Assembly (NCBI RefSeq): GCF_014297575.1
Contig: NZ_CP060412.1
Span: 4,340,001 to 4,404,000, forward strand
DNA from: Dyella telluris
Lineage (GTDB): Bacteria; Pseudomonadota; Gammaproteobacteria; Xanthomonadales; Rhodanobacteraceae
Length of the DNA: 64,000 bases
Reading direction: 5' to 3'
The notes below the pieces were generated by a model, which had not been told where the DNA came from, made no database searches, and worked only from the letters and a program-made list of their open reading frames with translations. The first letter of the stretch is position 1; every line of letters starts with the position of its first letter. Made by a program: the position numbers and the translations under genes. Positions 45,232 through 54,384 of this stretch are shown here, piece by piece.

Positions 45232-46002
45232 ATGTCCCCCGAGCTGCTTGTGCTTTCGCAGGTCCCCGACCGTTCTGCGCCGCAGGATGGTGATGCCATC
45301 CGGTTCTGTCACGACTGCGCCTTCTCGGCGGCCTGTCAGAGCGAGGGCTACGGCAAACAGGAGCTGGCCGCGTTGCAATGCGTGGTGGAGCATGTGCCGA
45401 TGGTGCGGGAGGGCGGACACGTCTTCCGTCGCGGCGAGCCGTTCCGGGCGCTGTATGCCGTGCGCTCGGGCAGCGTGAAGACCTCCATCTTCAGCCGCGA
45501 CGGCCGCGAGCAGGTGCTGGGCTTTTACCTGCCAGGCGAAGTGGTGGGACTCAACGGCATCTATCCGGAAAGCTACCCCTGCGACGCGATGGCACTGGAA
45601 GACGCGTCGTTCTGTCATTTCGCCTTTCCTGCGATGAGCACGCTTGCGACGGCGTTGCCGGTCGTGCAGCAGCACCTGTTCCGCTTGCTGAGCAAGGAGC
45701 TGGGCATGGCCAGCTTGCTGGCCGGTGACCATTCGGCCGAGGAGCGGGTGGCGGCCTTCCTGCTCGATCTGGGCGAGCGGCATGCGCAGCGAGGGCAATC
45801 GTCGACGGCGTTCCGGTTGGCCATGTCACGCAGCGATATCGCCAGCTATCTGCGGCTGGCGCCGGAGACCGTCAGTCGCGTGATCAGCCGGTTCCGCGAG
45901 AAGGGCTGGGTGAGCATCCAGGGTCGGCGGGTGCAGCTCAAGGAGATCACGGCGCTGCGCGAGTTGAGCGACGTGCTGTGCCAGCTTACGGCGGCGGCCT
46001 GA
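45232..46002 (+). CDS. FNR/Anr-type oxygen-sensing regulator beside the cbb3 oxidase genes
   Basis: A 256-residue Crp/Fnr regulator with a complete [4Fe-4S] ligand set: C26, C29, C35 (CHDCAFSAAC) and C128 (DASFCHFAF), matching E. coli FNR C20/23/29/122. The cAMP-fold has LGFYLPGEVVGLNGI. The HTH ends SDIASYLRLAPETVSRVISRFREKG, with the E-x2-S-R recognition residues for TTGA half-sites. It should switch on genes at low oxygen. The start is ATG 45232; GTG 45196 is a longer alternative. Its 3' end overlaps ccoS by 17 bp, tail to tail. Confidence 0.92.
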   Translation: MSPELLVLSQVPDRSAPQDGDAIRFCHDCAFSAACQSEGYGKQELAALQCVVEHVPMVREGGHVFRRGEPFRALYAVRSGSVKTSIFSRDGREQVLGFYLPGEVVGLNGIYPESYPCDAMALEDASFCHFAFPAMSTLATALPVVQQHLFRLLSKELGMASLLAGDHSAEERVAAFLLDLGERHAQRGQSSTAFRLAMSRSDIASYLRLAPETVSRVISRFREKGWVSIQGRRVQLKEITALRELSDVLCQLTAAA

Positions 46003-46189
46003 GCGACGCTGCGTCCGTTTGCTGTTCCGTTGATGGCGCTGGGGCGGGCTCACGTTCTTCCATCAGTGGAAGCACGCCGGGGCTGTCCAGGTCGTCGAAC
46101 TGCTGGTGATGGGCGGCCCAGAAGAACACGCCGACAGCGACGATCACGATCAGCAGGGTCACGGGGATAAGTACGAGGATGATGTTCAT
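45986..46189 (-). CDS. ccoS: CcoS, cbb3 oxidase maturation protein
   Basis: A 67-residue single-TM protein: MNIILVLIPVTLLIVIVAVGVFFWA, then the conserved QFDDLDSPGVLPL. CcoS is needed for cofactor insertion into cbb3 oxidase. It overlaps the ccoI stop by ATGA and is the last gene of the cco operon. The C-terminal ~25 residues (EREPAPAPSTEQQTDAASL) are variable. Confidence 0.95.
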   Translation of the reverse strand: MNIILVLIPVTLLIVIVAVGVFFWAAHHQQFDDLDSPGVLPLMEEREPAPAPSTEQQTDAASLRPPP

Positions 46190-48378
46190 GCCCGGGCCTC
46201 GTGGCGCGCGGTGTCACGGCCGATGCGCATGGCGTTGATCACCACGGCCAGCGAACTGGCCGACATGCCGATGGCGGCCAGCCACGGCGGCACCAGCCCC
46301 AGTGCCGCAAATGGCACGGCGCACAGGTTGTAGGCGAGCGACCAGCGGCGCCCCTGCGCCACCACGACCTGCACCTGGCGCGCGATGTGGCGCGCTTCGA
46401 CCAGTCCATGCAGTTGGCCATGCAGCAACAGCAGGTCTGCATGGGCCTGGGCCAGTTCGGTGCCTGAGGCGAGAGCAGCGGAAACATCCGCCGCGGCCAG
46501 GATGGGCGCGTCGTTGTTGCCGTCGCCCACGGCCAGCGTGACGTGTCCCTGTTCCTTCTTGTGCTTGAGCAGGGCGAGCTTGTTCAGTGGTGTCTGTCGC
46601 GCGTGGACTTCGTTCACGCCCAGATTGGCGGCAGCCACGGTAACGCGCGATGGGGCGTCGCCGCTGGCGATCACCAGGGCGACGCCGTCCGCGCGCAGTT
46701 CGCGCAGGGTATCGACGGCATCGGGGCGGACCGTTTCATCCACGCGCAGGGTGGCCAGCAGGCCGCGATCGTCCGAAAGGTGAAGGTCTTCGCTGCCCGT
46801 GCCGTCCATGGCGCGCCCGAGGCGCAGCGCGTGGCCTTCAATCTCGCCGGTGATGCCGCTGCCGGCGACCACGGAAACGTACTTTGCGGCCGTGGGCTGC
46901 TCACTGCCGGTGGCGGCGGTAACGGCCCGGGCCATGGGGTGCGAGCTTCGCGTCGCCAGTGCGCCGGCCCACTGCATCCACGAGGTGGCGCCGGGGCGGT
47001 GCACGCGTGCTGCGGAAAGGTCGATGCGCGGCGTGGTCAGCGTACCCGTCTTGTCGAACACGGCAACGTCGACGCGCGCCAGGGTGTCGATGGCGCCGCT
47101 GTTGACCACCAGTACGCCACGTTGCGCCAGCACGCCAAGGGCACGCACGAGTGCGCTTGGTGCGCTCAGTGCGAAGGCGCACGGGCAGGCGATGACCAGC
47201 ACGGCCACGGTTGCCTCGAAAGCGCGCGACGGATTGACGATCAACCATCCTGCCGCCGTAAGCAGCGTGAGCAGCAATACCCGCCCGACGAAGCGGCGCA
47301 GGTCGGCATGGTCCACGCGCGCGGCAGCCTCGCGCGCCAGTCGCGTGCGTGCGCTCAGGGCGCCGATGCGCGCGGCGGCGGTGTGCTGGCCGCTACGCTC
47401 CACGCGCAGTTCCGCCGGGCCATCGATAACGATGCTGCCGGCGGCCATGCGCTCGCCGCGATGGCGCGTGACAGGCCGGGATTCGCCGGTAAGCAGCGAT
47501 TCGTCGACCTGCACCAGGTCGCTTTCGAGCAGACCATCGGCCGGTACCGTGGCGCCATCCGCAATGTGCACACGGTCGCCGGGCAGCAGTTCCATCGCCG
47601 GCATCAGCTCCAGCGAACCGTCAGTGCCACGCCGTTGGGCGAGCAGGGGCGTGCCATCGGCAACGGCATCGCCCAGCGCCGTGTTGCGATGTTCGGCGCG
47701 CAGTTCCACATAGCGCGCCGTCAGCAGCAGGAAGACGAACATGGTGATGGAGTCGAAATAGACCTCGCCCTGGCCGCGCAGCGTGTTGAAGGCACTGGCC
47801 AGGAACACCAGCCAGACGGCTGCGGCAATCGGTACGTTCATGCCCAGCTGGCCGCTGCGGATTTCCCGCAGTGCGCCCCGCGTGAACGGATAGGCCCCAT
47901 AGAAGATCACCGGCAGCGAAGACAGGAAGCCCAGCCAGCGGAACAGGCCCCGCGTGGTGAAATCCACGAAATCCACCACACCGAGGTAGATCACGAAGGC
48001 ATACGTCATGACCTGCATGGCGAACATGCCGGCGACCAGGAGGCGCTTGAGCAGGTCGCGTGTTTCCCTGGCCTGGATGTCCTCCGCCATGTCTTTGCCG
48101 AGCGGCTGCGCCGGGCAGTGTGCATTTTCGAAACTTCGCAGCAGGGCGGGCAAGGTGGTGCGCGAGGCATCCCAGATGATGTGTGCGCGACGCGAAGCGA
48201 CATCGATGCGCACGCGCTGCACGCCGGGCAGTGCGTGCAGCAACTGGTCGAGCTGCATGACCTGTCGTGCATCCTGCAGCGAGGCAAGTCGAAAGGCGGC
48301 TTCCTGCCGGCCGTCACGTCGCGGCCTTATGACCTGCGCGGCAAGCTGGGGGTGCGCCCACACATCGTAGGTGCTCAT
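46186..48378 (-). CDS. ccoI: CcoI, copper-translocating P-type ATPase for cbb3 assembly
   Basis: A 730-residue P1B ATPase delivering copper for CuB insertion. Motifs: CPC in VLVIACPCAFALSAP, DESLLTGES, phosphorylation DKTGTLTTPRIDL, SSHPMARAV, and GDGNNDAPIL (canonical GDGIND). The N-terminal HMA-like fold is present (LLHALPGVQRVRIDVASRR). However, neither the Cys-rich segment nor a CxxC metal-binding motif usual in CcoI is present. The start is ATG 48378 with ATGA overlap with the FixH-like stop; the longer frame is that gene's shadow. Confidence 0.93.
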   Translation of the reverse strand: MSTYDVWAHPQLAAQVIRPRRDGRQEAAFRLASLQDARQVMQLDQLLHALPGVQRVRIDVASRRAHIIWDASRTTLPALLRSFENAHCPAQPLGKDMAEDIQARETRDLLKRLLVAGMFAMQVMTYAFVIYLGVVDFVDFTTRGLFRWLGFLSSLPVIFYGAYPFTRGALREIRSGQLGMNVPIAAAVWLVFLASAFNTLRGQGEVYFDSITMFVFLLLTARYVELRAEHRNTALGDAVADGTPLLAQRRGTDGSLELMPAMELLPGDRVHIADGATVPADGLLESDLVQVDESLLTGESRPVTRHRGERMAAGSIVIDGPAELRVERSGQHTAAARIGALSARTRLAREAAARVDHADLRRFVGRVLLLTLLTAAGWLIVNPSRAFEATVAVLVIACPCAFALSAPSALVRALGVLAQRGVLVVNSGAIDTLARVDVAVFDKTGTLTTPRIDLSAARVHRPGATSWMQWAGALATRSSHPMARAVTAATGSEQPTAAKYVSVVAGSGITGEIEGHALRLGRAMDGTGSEDLHLSDDRGLLATLRVDETVRPDAVDTLRELRADGVALVIASGDAPSRVTVAAANLGVNEVHARQTPLNKLALLKHKKEQGHVTLAVGDGNNDAPILAAADVSAALASGTELAQAHADLLLLHGQLHGLVEARHIARQVQVVVAQGRRWSLAYNLCAVPFAALGLVPPWLAAIGMSASSLAVVINAMRIGRDTARHEARA

Positions 48379-48590
48379 GGCTTGGTCGAACGGTGGTCGT
48401 GCGTGGTGGATGGCACGCCCATCAGGGCTTTGGGCGCGTCCACGGGCTGGTCCGCGTGGCGCGCGCCCAGCACGATCATCCACACGCAGCCCGCCAGTGA
48501 CGCTGCAAAAAAGGCGGCGCCCAGCCATACGACGGGCTGGTGATACCAGCGTCCGCCGGTATCAGGGGCAGGGTCATGGCGGTGGTGCAT
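48375..48590 (-). CDS. FixH-like short membrane protein in the cco operon
   Basis: A 71-residue single-TM protein: PDTGGRWYHQPVVWLGAAFFAASLAGCVWMIVLGARHAD, then a short His-containing tail. The W-Y-x-x-P-x-x-W start and TM resemble the anchor of FixH/CcoH. The ~100-residue periplasmic domain of FixH is missing. It lies exactly where fixH is expected, between ccoP (17-bp overlap) and ccoI (ATGA overlap). It could be a truncated but functional FixH or an unrelated small subunit. Confidence 0.7.
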   Translation of the reverse strand: MHHRHDPAPDTGGRWYHQPVVWLGAAFFAASLAGCVWMIVLGARHADQPVDAPKALMGVPSTTHDHRSTKP

Positions 48591-49482
48591 GGTCCGGATG
48601 GGAGACGTGATACACGTAAGAAGCGAGGACGCGGATCTGGTCATCCGTAAGGCGCGGGCTCCATGCCGGCATATGGCCCGTGCGCCCGTCATGGATGCTG
48701 GTCTGGATGTCCTTGAGCGTGCCGCCATGCAGCCAGATCTTGTCGGTGAGGTTGGGTGCGCCCAGTGCGATGTTGCCCTTGCCGTCAGCGCCGTGGCAGG
48801 CCGCGCAGGTCGTGAACAAGGGTTTGGCGGCTTCAGCGGCCTTCTCGTCGTGCGGCTGGCCGGACAGGCTCAGTACGTACTGCGCAAGGTTCTTCACGTT
48901 GTCCTCGCCCAGGCTGGCCCAGGGCGGCATGACGCCGCTGCGGCCATCGTGGATGGAGGTGTAGATGTCCTTGCCGTCACCGCCATACAGCCAGTCGTTG
49001 TCGGTCAGGTCAGGCGCACCGAGCAACGGATTGCCCTTGCCGGCACGGCCGTGGCAGGCCGCGCAGTTGTCCTGGAACAGGCGATTGCCCAGTTGCTGCG
49101 CCGCCGGGTCATTGGCCAGTTGCTCGATGGGATAAAGCGAGAAGCGCTTCATCAGTTCGCCCAGCTTGGCATCGTTTGCGGCGACGTTCTCCGCCAGTTC
49201 GCCGTGTGAGGTCCAGTTCAGCACGCCCTTGAACGCGCCAAAGCCGGGATACAGAGCGAGGTAGGCGAATCCGATGACGAACATGGCGGCGGACAACACC
49301 ACCCACCACATCGGCAGCCGGCGCACGCCCTCGCGCAGCACGCCGTGGGCCCAGACGTGGCCACTGGTGCCGTCTTCGCGCACGGGAATCTTCGCGCGCG
49401 GCGCCCACAGGAACAGGAACAGGGTGATGCCCAGGTTCAGCACCACCAGGGACATGATCCACAACGACCAGAAGGGGCTCAT
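48574..49482 (-). CDS. ccoP: CcoP, dihaem cytochrome c subunit of cbb3 oxidase
   Basis: A 302-residue subunit III. Two N-terminal TM helices (residues ~5-26 and 57-79) precede two c-type haem domains: C140-A-A-C-H144 and C226-A-A-C-H230, each followed by LTD and a MP axial Met region (GVMPPWA, GHMPAWS). It feeds electrons from cytochrome c to CcoN. Overlaps ccoQ by ATGA. Confidence 0.97.
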   Translation of the reverse strand: MSPFWSLWIMSLVVLNLGITLFLFLWAPRAKIPVREDGTSGHVWAHGVLREGVRRLPMWWVVLSAAMFVIGFAYLALYPGFGAFKGVLNWTSHGELAENVAANDAKLGELMKRFSLYPIEQLANDPAAQQLGNRLFQDNCAACHGRAGKGNPLLGAPDLTDNDWLYGGDGKDIYTSIHDGRSGVMPPWASLGEDNVKNLAQYVLSLSGQPHDEKAAEAAKPLFTTCAACHGADGKGNIALGAPNLTDKIWLHGGTLKDIQTSIHDGRTGHMPAWSPRLTDDQIRVLASYVYHVSHPDHAPPP

Positions 49483-49679
49483 GCGCCGGCATCCTTGGCG
49501 GGGGATGATGGAGTGCTGTCGGCGGCGCCCGGCGAAGGATCATCTTCCATCGGCAGGGCGGCCATGCGCGAGAAGGCGCGCCGGTGGTACCCGCTCCAGG
49601 CCCAGGCCCAGATGCAGATGAACATGACCATGATCACCACGATGATCACGCCGGTGAGGTGTCCCCACAGCTCGCTCAT
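49479..49679 (-). CDS. ccoQ: CcoQ, small cbb3 oxidase subunit
   Basis: A 66-residue single-TM protein: [28 protein letters not shown], then the YHRRAF and EDD motif of CcoQ. It stabilises the complex. It overlaps both ccoO and ccoP by ATGA. Confidence 0.94.
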   Translation of the reverse strand: MSELWGHLTGVIIVVIMVMFICIWAWAWSGYHRRAFSRMAALPMEDDPSPGAADSTPSSPAKDAGA

Positions 49680-50332
49680 GGCTCGCCTCCGTCGGTGGCC
49701 GGCGCTCCAGGCTTGGCGCCCTCCGGTTCGTTGCGGATGCCCAGGCCCTGCAGATAGGCCACCAGGGCGTCCATTTCGTTCTTGCCCTTGACGGCATCGG
49801 GGGCACCGGCGATATCAGCATCCGAATACGGGTCGCCCAGCTTGCGCAGGCCGCGCATGCGCGCCTGGATGTCCGAGCCGTCGAGCTGCGTCTTTTCCAG
49901 CCACGGGTAGCCGGGCATGTTCGACTCCGGTACCACCTGGCGCGGATTCATCAGGTGCAGCACATGCCACTGGTCCGAATACTTGCCGCCGACGCGGGCA
50001 AGGTCCGGGCCGGTGCGCTTGGAGCCCCACTGGAACGGGCGGTCGTACACCGATTCCTCGGCAATGGAGTAATGACCGTAGCGTTCCGTTTCGGCACGCA
50101 GCGCGCGGATCATCTGCGAGTGGCAGAGGTAGCAGCCTTCGCGCACGTAGATGTCACGGCCCGCGAGCCGCAGCGGGTCGTACGGCTTCACGCCAGAGGG
50201 TGCCTTCACCTCGTGTGCGCTCATGAAGAGCGGGGTGATCTCCGCCAGCCCGCCGATGGAAACCATCACGGCGGTGAGGATGCCCAGCAGCGCGGCGTGC
50301 TTTTCGATCGCTTCGAAGTGTCGATAGGCCAT
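49676..50332 (-). CDS. ccoO: CcoO, monohaem cytochrome c subunit of cbb3 oxidase
   Basis: A 218-residue subunit II: N-terminal TM helix (residues ~12-33), [20 protein letters not shown] with haem motif C67-Y-L-C-H71, and the axial Met region [13 protein letters not shown]. ccoN ends 11 bp upstream; ccoQ overlaps the stop. Confidence 0.97.
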   Translation of the reverse strand: MAYRHFEAIEKHAALLGILTAVMVSIGGLAEITPLFMSAHEVKAPSGVKPYDPLRLAGRDIYVREGCYLCHSQMIRALRAETERYGHYSIAEESVYDRPFQWGSKRTGPDLARVGGKYSDQWHVLHLMNPRQVVPESNMPGYPWLEKTQLDGSDIQARMRGLRKLGDPYSDADIAGAPDAVKGKNEMDALVAYLQGLGIRNEPEGAKPGAPATDGGEP

Positions 50333-50343
50333 GGTCGCGCTCC

Positions 50344-51810
50344 TCAGCCCGCCGCCGGCAGCGGAGCCGGGATCTGGTCCGGCTCAGGCTCGGGAATCGG
50401 AACGGGGATCGGCTTGATGATGCGGGCGCGGGCGTCGGCGGCGGTGTGCCACAGGTTCCACGCCATCACCACCATGCCTGACAGCACCAGCACGCCACCG
50501 AACCAGCGGATCAGGTACATCGGCTTGATGGCGATCAGGCTGTCGAGGAAGGAGTAGGTGAGCGAGCCGTCGGCATTGGTGGCGCGCCACATCAGGCCCT
50601 CGGTGACGCCCGCCGTCCACATGGAGCCCACGTACAGCAGCAGGCCCATGATGTGCAGCCAGAAGTGCAGCTCCATCCCCTTCTGCGAATACATCTCCGG
50701 ACGGCCCAGCGCACGCGGCGCCATGGCGTAGAGCGAGCCGATGGTGATCATGGCCACCCAGCCGATGGAGCCCGAGTGCACGTGGGCAATGGTCCAGTCG
50801 GTGTAGTGCGACAGCGAGTTCACCGTCTTGATCGCCATCATCGAGCCTTCGAAGGTGGCGGCGGCGTAGAACACCAGCGACATCACCATGAACTTGGCGG
50901 CGGCATCGGTTTTCAGGCGCCACCACGAGCCGTTGAAGGTAAGCAGGCCGTTGGCGGCCGAACCCCAGCTGGGCATCAGCAGGATCAGCGAGAAGGCCAT
51001 GCCCACCGATTGCACCCAGTCAGGCAGCGCCGTGTACATCAGATGGTGGGAGCCGGCCCACATGTACACCGAGATCAGCGCCCAGAAATTGACGATGGAA
51101 AAGCGGTAGCTCCACAGCGGCTGCTGGGCCTGGCGCGGCACGAAGTAATACATCATGCCCAGGAAGCCCGCGGTGAGGAAAAACGCCACCGCGTTGTGGC
51201 CGTACCACCACTGCACCATGGCATCGACCACGCCCGAATACACCGGGTAGGACTTGGTCAGGCTGATCGGCAAGGCGATGTTGTTGACGATGTGCAGCAG
51301 GCCCACGGCGATGATGAATGCGCCGTAGTACCAGTTCGCCACATAGATGTGCTTGATGCGTCGCCGCGCCAGCGTGGCGAAGAACACCACGCCGAACGAC
51401 ACCCATACCACCGCGATCAGAATGTCGACGAACCATTCGGGCTCGGCGTATTCCTTGCTCTGGGTAATGCCCAGCGGCATCGTGACCATGGCCAGCACGC
51501 AGATCAGCTGCCAGCCCCAGAAGGTGAGCTCGGCCAGCCGCGGCAGGGCCAGTCGCGTATGCCCGGTGCGTTGCACCACGTAGTAACAGGTGCCCATCAG
51601 GGCCGAGCCACCGAAGGCGAAGATCACTCCGAAGGTGTGGTCGGGTCGTATGCGGCTGAAGGTCAGCCAGGGAATGTCGAAGTTGAGGGCGGGCCACATC
51701 AGCTCGGCCGCGGCATACACGCCGACCGACATGCCGATGATGCCCCAGACCGCCGCCCCCAACAGAAACAGTCGTACGACCTTGTCGTCGTAATACTCGG
51801 TATTCGGCAT
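50344..51810 (-). CDS. ccoN: CcoN, catalytic haem-copper subunit of cbb3 oxidase
   Basis: A 488-residue, 12-TM terminal oxidase subunit of the C-family with high oxygen affinity. The metal-binding His residues are visible in [12 protein letters not shown] (low-spin haem b), [19 protein letters not shown] (CuB), SHHLMY and [11 protein letters not shown] plus FWLHIMG. The start is ATG 51810 with GGGTGAA upstream. An FNR-type site lies 56-69 bp upstream. First gene of ccoN-O-Q-P-fixH-like-I-S. Confidence 0.97.
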   Translation of the reverse strand: MPNTEYYDDKVVRLFLLGAAVWGIIGMSVGVYAAAELMWPALNFDIPWLTFSRIRPDHTFGVIFAFGGSALMGTCYYVVQRTGHTRLALPRLAELTFWGWQLICVLAMVTMPLGITQSKEYAEPEWFVDILIAVVWVSFGVVFFATLARRRIKHIYVANWYYGAFIIAVGLLHIVNNIALPISLTKSYPVYSGVVDAMVQWWYGHNAVAFFLTAGFLGMMYYFVPRQAQQPLWSYRFSIVNFWALISVYMWAGSHHLMYTALPDWVQSVGMAFSLILLMPSWGSAANGLLTFNGSWWRLKTDAAAKFMVMSLVFYAAATFEGSMMAIKTVNSLSHYTDWTIAHVHSGSIGWVAMITIGSLYAMAPRALGRPEMYSQKGMELHFWLHIMGLLLYVGSMWTAGVTEGLMWRATNADGSLTYSFLDSLIAIKPMYLIRWFGGVLVLSGMVVMAWNLWHTAADARARIIKPIPVPIPEPEPDQIPAPLPAAG

Positions 51811-51865
51811 ATGGGTTCACCCTGGACGATGCCGCGATGGTGCGCCGCAGGGTCGATGCATATCG

Positions 51866-51879
51866 ATGACCTAAGTCAA
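51866..51879 (-). promoter_or_regulatory. FNR-type box upstream of ccoN
   Basis: The minus strand reads TTGACTTAGGTCAT: TGAC-N4-GTCA dyad, close to the FNR/Anr consensus TTGAT-N4-ATCAA. It is 56-69 bp before the ccoN start, a normal activator position. Fits control by the FNR-type protein at 45.2 kb or the one at 56.3 kb. Confidence 0.65.
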
Positions 51880-51970
51880 TTTTTGTAGGACATGGCTGGT
51901 ATGACTGCCCGGTGTTTTGCCGCAGCTGCATAGGGCATGGGCTTGAGGGCGGGGTGGCGCACGGCAGGTA

Positions 51971-51984
51971 TTGACCCGTGTCAG
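51971..51984 (+). promoter_or_regulatory. FNR-type box upstream of the ferredoxin gene
   Basis: TTGACCCGTGTCAG carries the same TGAC-N4-GTCA dyad as the ccoN box, 53-66 bp before the ferredoxin start. ccoN and fdxA are divergent and each has its own copy. Confidence 0.55.
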
Positions 51985-52036
51985 TGCTCCCGCGCTGGAG
52001 AGGCCGCAAGCTCCCGGTGTTTATGCGAGAACTGCC

Positions 52037-52360
52037 ATGACCCACGTCGTTACCGATAACTGCATCAACTGCAAGCACACCGACTGCGTCGAGGTGTGTC
52101 CCGTGGACTGCTTCCACGAGGGGGCCAATTTCCTGGTGATCGACCCGGACGAATGCATCGATTGCACGCTGTGCGTCGATGAGTGCCCGGTCGGCGCCAT
52201 CTACCAGGAAGGTGACGTGCCCGCCGGGCAGGAGCCCTTCGTGGCCTTGAACGCAGCACTGGCAAGGCAGTGGCCGGTGATCAGTGCAACGATTCCCGCC
52301 CTGCCGGAAGCGGCCGAGTGGCATGGACGCCCGCACAAGCTGCCGCTGCTGATCCGCTGA
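52037..52360 (+). CDS. fdxA: 7Fe ferredoxin
   Basis: A 107-residue FdxA-type ferredoxin with one [3Fe-4S] and one [4Fe-4S] cluster: [22 protein letters not shown] and [19 protein letters not shown]. The C-terminal half is the usual helical extension. It is preceded by an FNR-type box and is divergent from ccoN, suggesting expression at low oxygen. Partner enzymes are not visible; fpr at 16.4 kb could reduce it. Converges on the FTR1 gene with a 9-bp gap. Confidence 0.95.
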   Translation: MTHVVTDNCINCKHTDCVEVCPVDCFHEGANFLVIDPDECIDCTLCVDECPVGAIYQEGDVPAGQEPFVALNAALARQWPVISATIPALPEAAEWHGRPHKLPLLIR

Positions 52361-52369
52361 GCGGGAGCC

Positions 52370-54316
52370 TCAGGCAGCGCGCGCCCGCCAGCGGTTGACC
52401 GCAAACCCCGCGGCAAGCATCAGTGCTACCGCGAGCTGTGCCAGCAGCGACTGCCAGGTGGGGTAAATCCCCAGCAGGTCGATGGAAGGCACCGGCGCCA
52501 CGGTCACGGCCGTCCAGCCCGCTTCCTGCAGTGCGGCCACGCCCTTGCCGGTCAGCACGATAGCCAGCACGGCGATCACCAGCGAACTGATCGAGAAGAA
52601 CAGGCCCAGTGGCAGGCGCTGGCTGGTCCGCAACAGCGCCCAGGCGATCAGGCACAGGATGACGGCGCCGGCGGCAAGTCCGGCAAGCAGCCACATGCCC
52701 TGGCCTTCGTTCCAGAGTGCCGTGTAGAACAGGATGGTTTCAAAGACTTCCCGGTAGACCGAGATGAAGGTGAGGCCGAACACGAACCAGGCCGAGCGCC
52801 GGTTCAGTGCGGTAGCCATCTTCGCCTTGAGGTAGGACTGCCAGCGCCCGCCGATGCTCTTCTGGTGCATCCACAGGCCCACGCCCAGCAGTACGGCGGC
52901 AGCGAACAGCGAGGACAGCCCTTCGGTCAGTTCACGGCTCGCGCCGCTGATCGAGATGGCATAACTCGCCGCGGCCCACGTGACGGCACCGGCGAACAGG
53001 GCCAGCACCCAGCCCGCGTGCACGTAACGGGTGGCGTCATGGCGATCGGCCTTGCGCAGGAAGGCGAGCAGGGCGACCACCACCAGCAGGGCCTCCAGCC
53101 CCTCGCGAACCAGGATGGTGAGTGCGCCGATGAAGGTTGTCATCGGGCTGGCCGCCGTTTCGGAAAGCAGCGTCTGCGCCTGTCCCAGCAGCGTGTCGAC
53201 GTCGCGTGCCTGCGCGCTCACGGTGTCGCTGTCGGTCGATGACGTCAATGCGGTGCGATACGCGCCCATGGCGGTCTCGATGCGCGACCGCAGCGAGGCG
53301 TTGCGTGCATCCAGCCGGGCTTCGACGGGTTCGACGCCATCGAGGTACGCGGACAGCGCGAGCTGGCGTGCTTCGTCGGAACGACCTTCGCCATGGGCGT
53401 GCAGGCTGTCCGCCAGGCGGGCGCGCGCCAGCGGTATGCCGGCAAGCGCCTCATGGACGGCCTGCGGGTGGGCGCGCAGGTAGCCCACGATGACGCGCGC
53501 CTGCTCGACGCCGAGCGTATCGGTGAGGCTGGTCACGCGTGCGCGCGCCAGTTCGTTGGGCGAGGCGATGGCGCCACGGGCACGCGGGTCGTCCCGCCAT
53601 GCCTGCTCGCCCTTTGCGTCCGCCACGGGATAGGCCAGCGTGCCCACGTAATAGGCCAGCGCCCAGCGGTCGTCGCTGGACAGGGACTGCGCAAAGCTCA
53701 CCATCGGCGTGCCCGCCACGCCCTGGGTGATCACTTCATACAGGGACAACGCACTGCGCTGGTCAGCTCGCCCGGTGTCGGTGAAGTCGATCGGGCGCGG
53801 AGAGAGCTGCAGGCCGGCGGGACCGTCACCATGCCCGGTGGCGCCATGGCACGCCGCGCATTGGGCCTGGTAGAGCGTGGCGCCGTGCGCCAGGTCGGGC
53901 GTCTTCGCGGGCGCGGTGGGAATGGGGTAGGCCTGCAGCAAGGTGTCGGTCAGCGCATGCGCCTGTCGCGCCACCTCGGCTTGGGGGGCTTTCGCGTCGA
54001 TCAGCGAAACCAGCTGGTCGGCCTGCTCACGCAGTGCCGGTGTGGCCGGCGATGCCGGCAGCGCCAGTACGCGCTCGCGGGCATGGCGGGCAAATTCGCG
54101 CATCTCGGCATATTCCGAGGCACTGACCACGGTGCCGTTCTTCACGGCACCGGCGTAGTCCGCGGCAAGGTAATCCAGCATCTGCCAGGTCTGCGGCACG
54201 CTGGTCGCCGCATCGCTACCTGTCTGCTGCGCGAAAACGGGCGGTGATGCCAGTGCGGCGACGAGCAGCCATGCAATCAGCGAGGGGATCACTTCACAAA
54301 TGCGACTAATTCTCAT
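52370..54316 (-). CDS. FTR1-family iron permease fused to a cytochrome c domain
   Basis: A 648-residue protein: signal peptide to ~residue 30, a helical region, then a cytochrome c domain with C153-A-A-C-H157. A further helical EfeO-like linker follows, and a seven-TM FTR1 permease. Both iron motifs R-E-x-x-E are present: LVREGLEALL and YREVFETILF. In this family Fe(II) is oxidised and passed through the permease; the haem domain probably takes the electron. The start ATG lies inside a Fur-like palindrome (54290-54326). An alternative GTG lies at 54292. The longer frame to 54559 is a shadow of the globin gene. Confidence 0.88.
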   Translation of the reverse strand: MRISRICEVIPSLIAWLLVAALASPPVFAQQTGSDAATSVPQTWQMLDYLAADYAGAVKNGTVVSASEYAEMREFARHARERVLALPASPATPALREQADQLVSLIDAKAPQAEVARQAHALTDTLLQAYPIPTAPAKTPDLAHGATLYQAQCAACHGATGHGDGPAGLQLSPRPIDFTDTGRADQRSALSLYEVITQGVAGTPMVSFAQSLSSDDRWALAYYVGTLAYPVADAKGEQAWRDDPRARGAIASPNELARARVTSLTDTLGVEQARVIVGYLRAHPQAVHEALAGIPLARARLADSLHAHGEGRSDEARQLALSAYLDGVEPVEARLDARNASLRSRIETAMGAYRTALTSSTDSDTVSAQARDVDTLLGQAQTLLSETAASPMTTFIGALTILVREGLEALLVVVALLAFLRKADRHDATRYVHAGWVLALFAGAVTWAAASYAISISGASRELTEGLSSLFAAAVLLGVGLWMHQKSIGGRWQSYLKAKMATALNRRSAWFVFGLTFISVYREVFETILFYTALWNEGQGMWLLAGLAAGAVILCLIAWALLRTSQRLPLGLFFSISSLVIAVLAIVLTGKGVAALQEAGWTAVTVAPVPSIDLLGIYPTWQSLLAQLAVALMLAAGFAVNRWRARAA

Positions 54317-54326
54317 TTGTGAAGTG
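54290..54326 (-). promoter_or_regulatory. Fur-like operator over the start of the iron permease gene
   Basis: Perfect 13-bp arms CACTTCACAAATG (54290-54302) and CATTTGTGAAGTG (54314-54326) with an 11-bp spacer. On the coding strand it contains AATGAGAATTAGTCGCATT, close to the Fur-box pattern with the strong TGAGAAT half-site. The gene's ATG (54316) is inside it. Iron repression by Fur is the likely role. Confidence 0.7.
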
Positions 54327-54384
54327 TACTCCCGTTTTCGTTCGCGTGCCTCCCACGGGAGTGGGTGCGGCACCCGGTGCGTCG

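Noticed and set aside
46543..48543. 666-codon open frame on the plus strand
   Set aside because: Antisense to ccoI; no recognisable domain.
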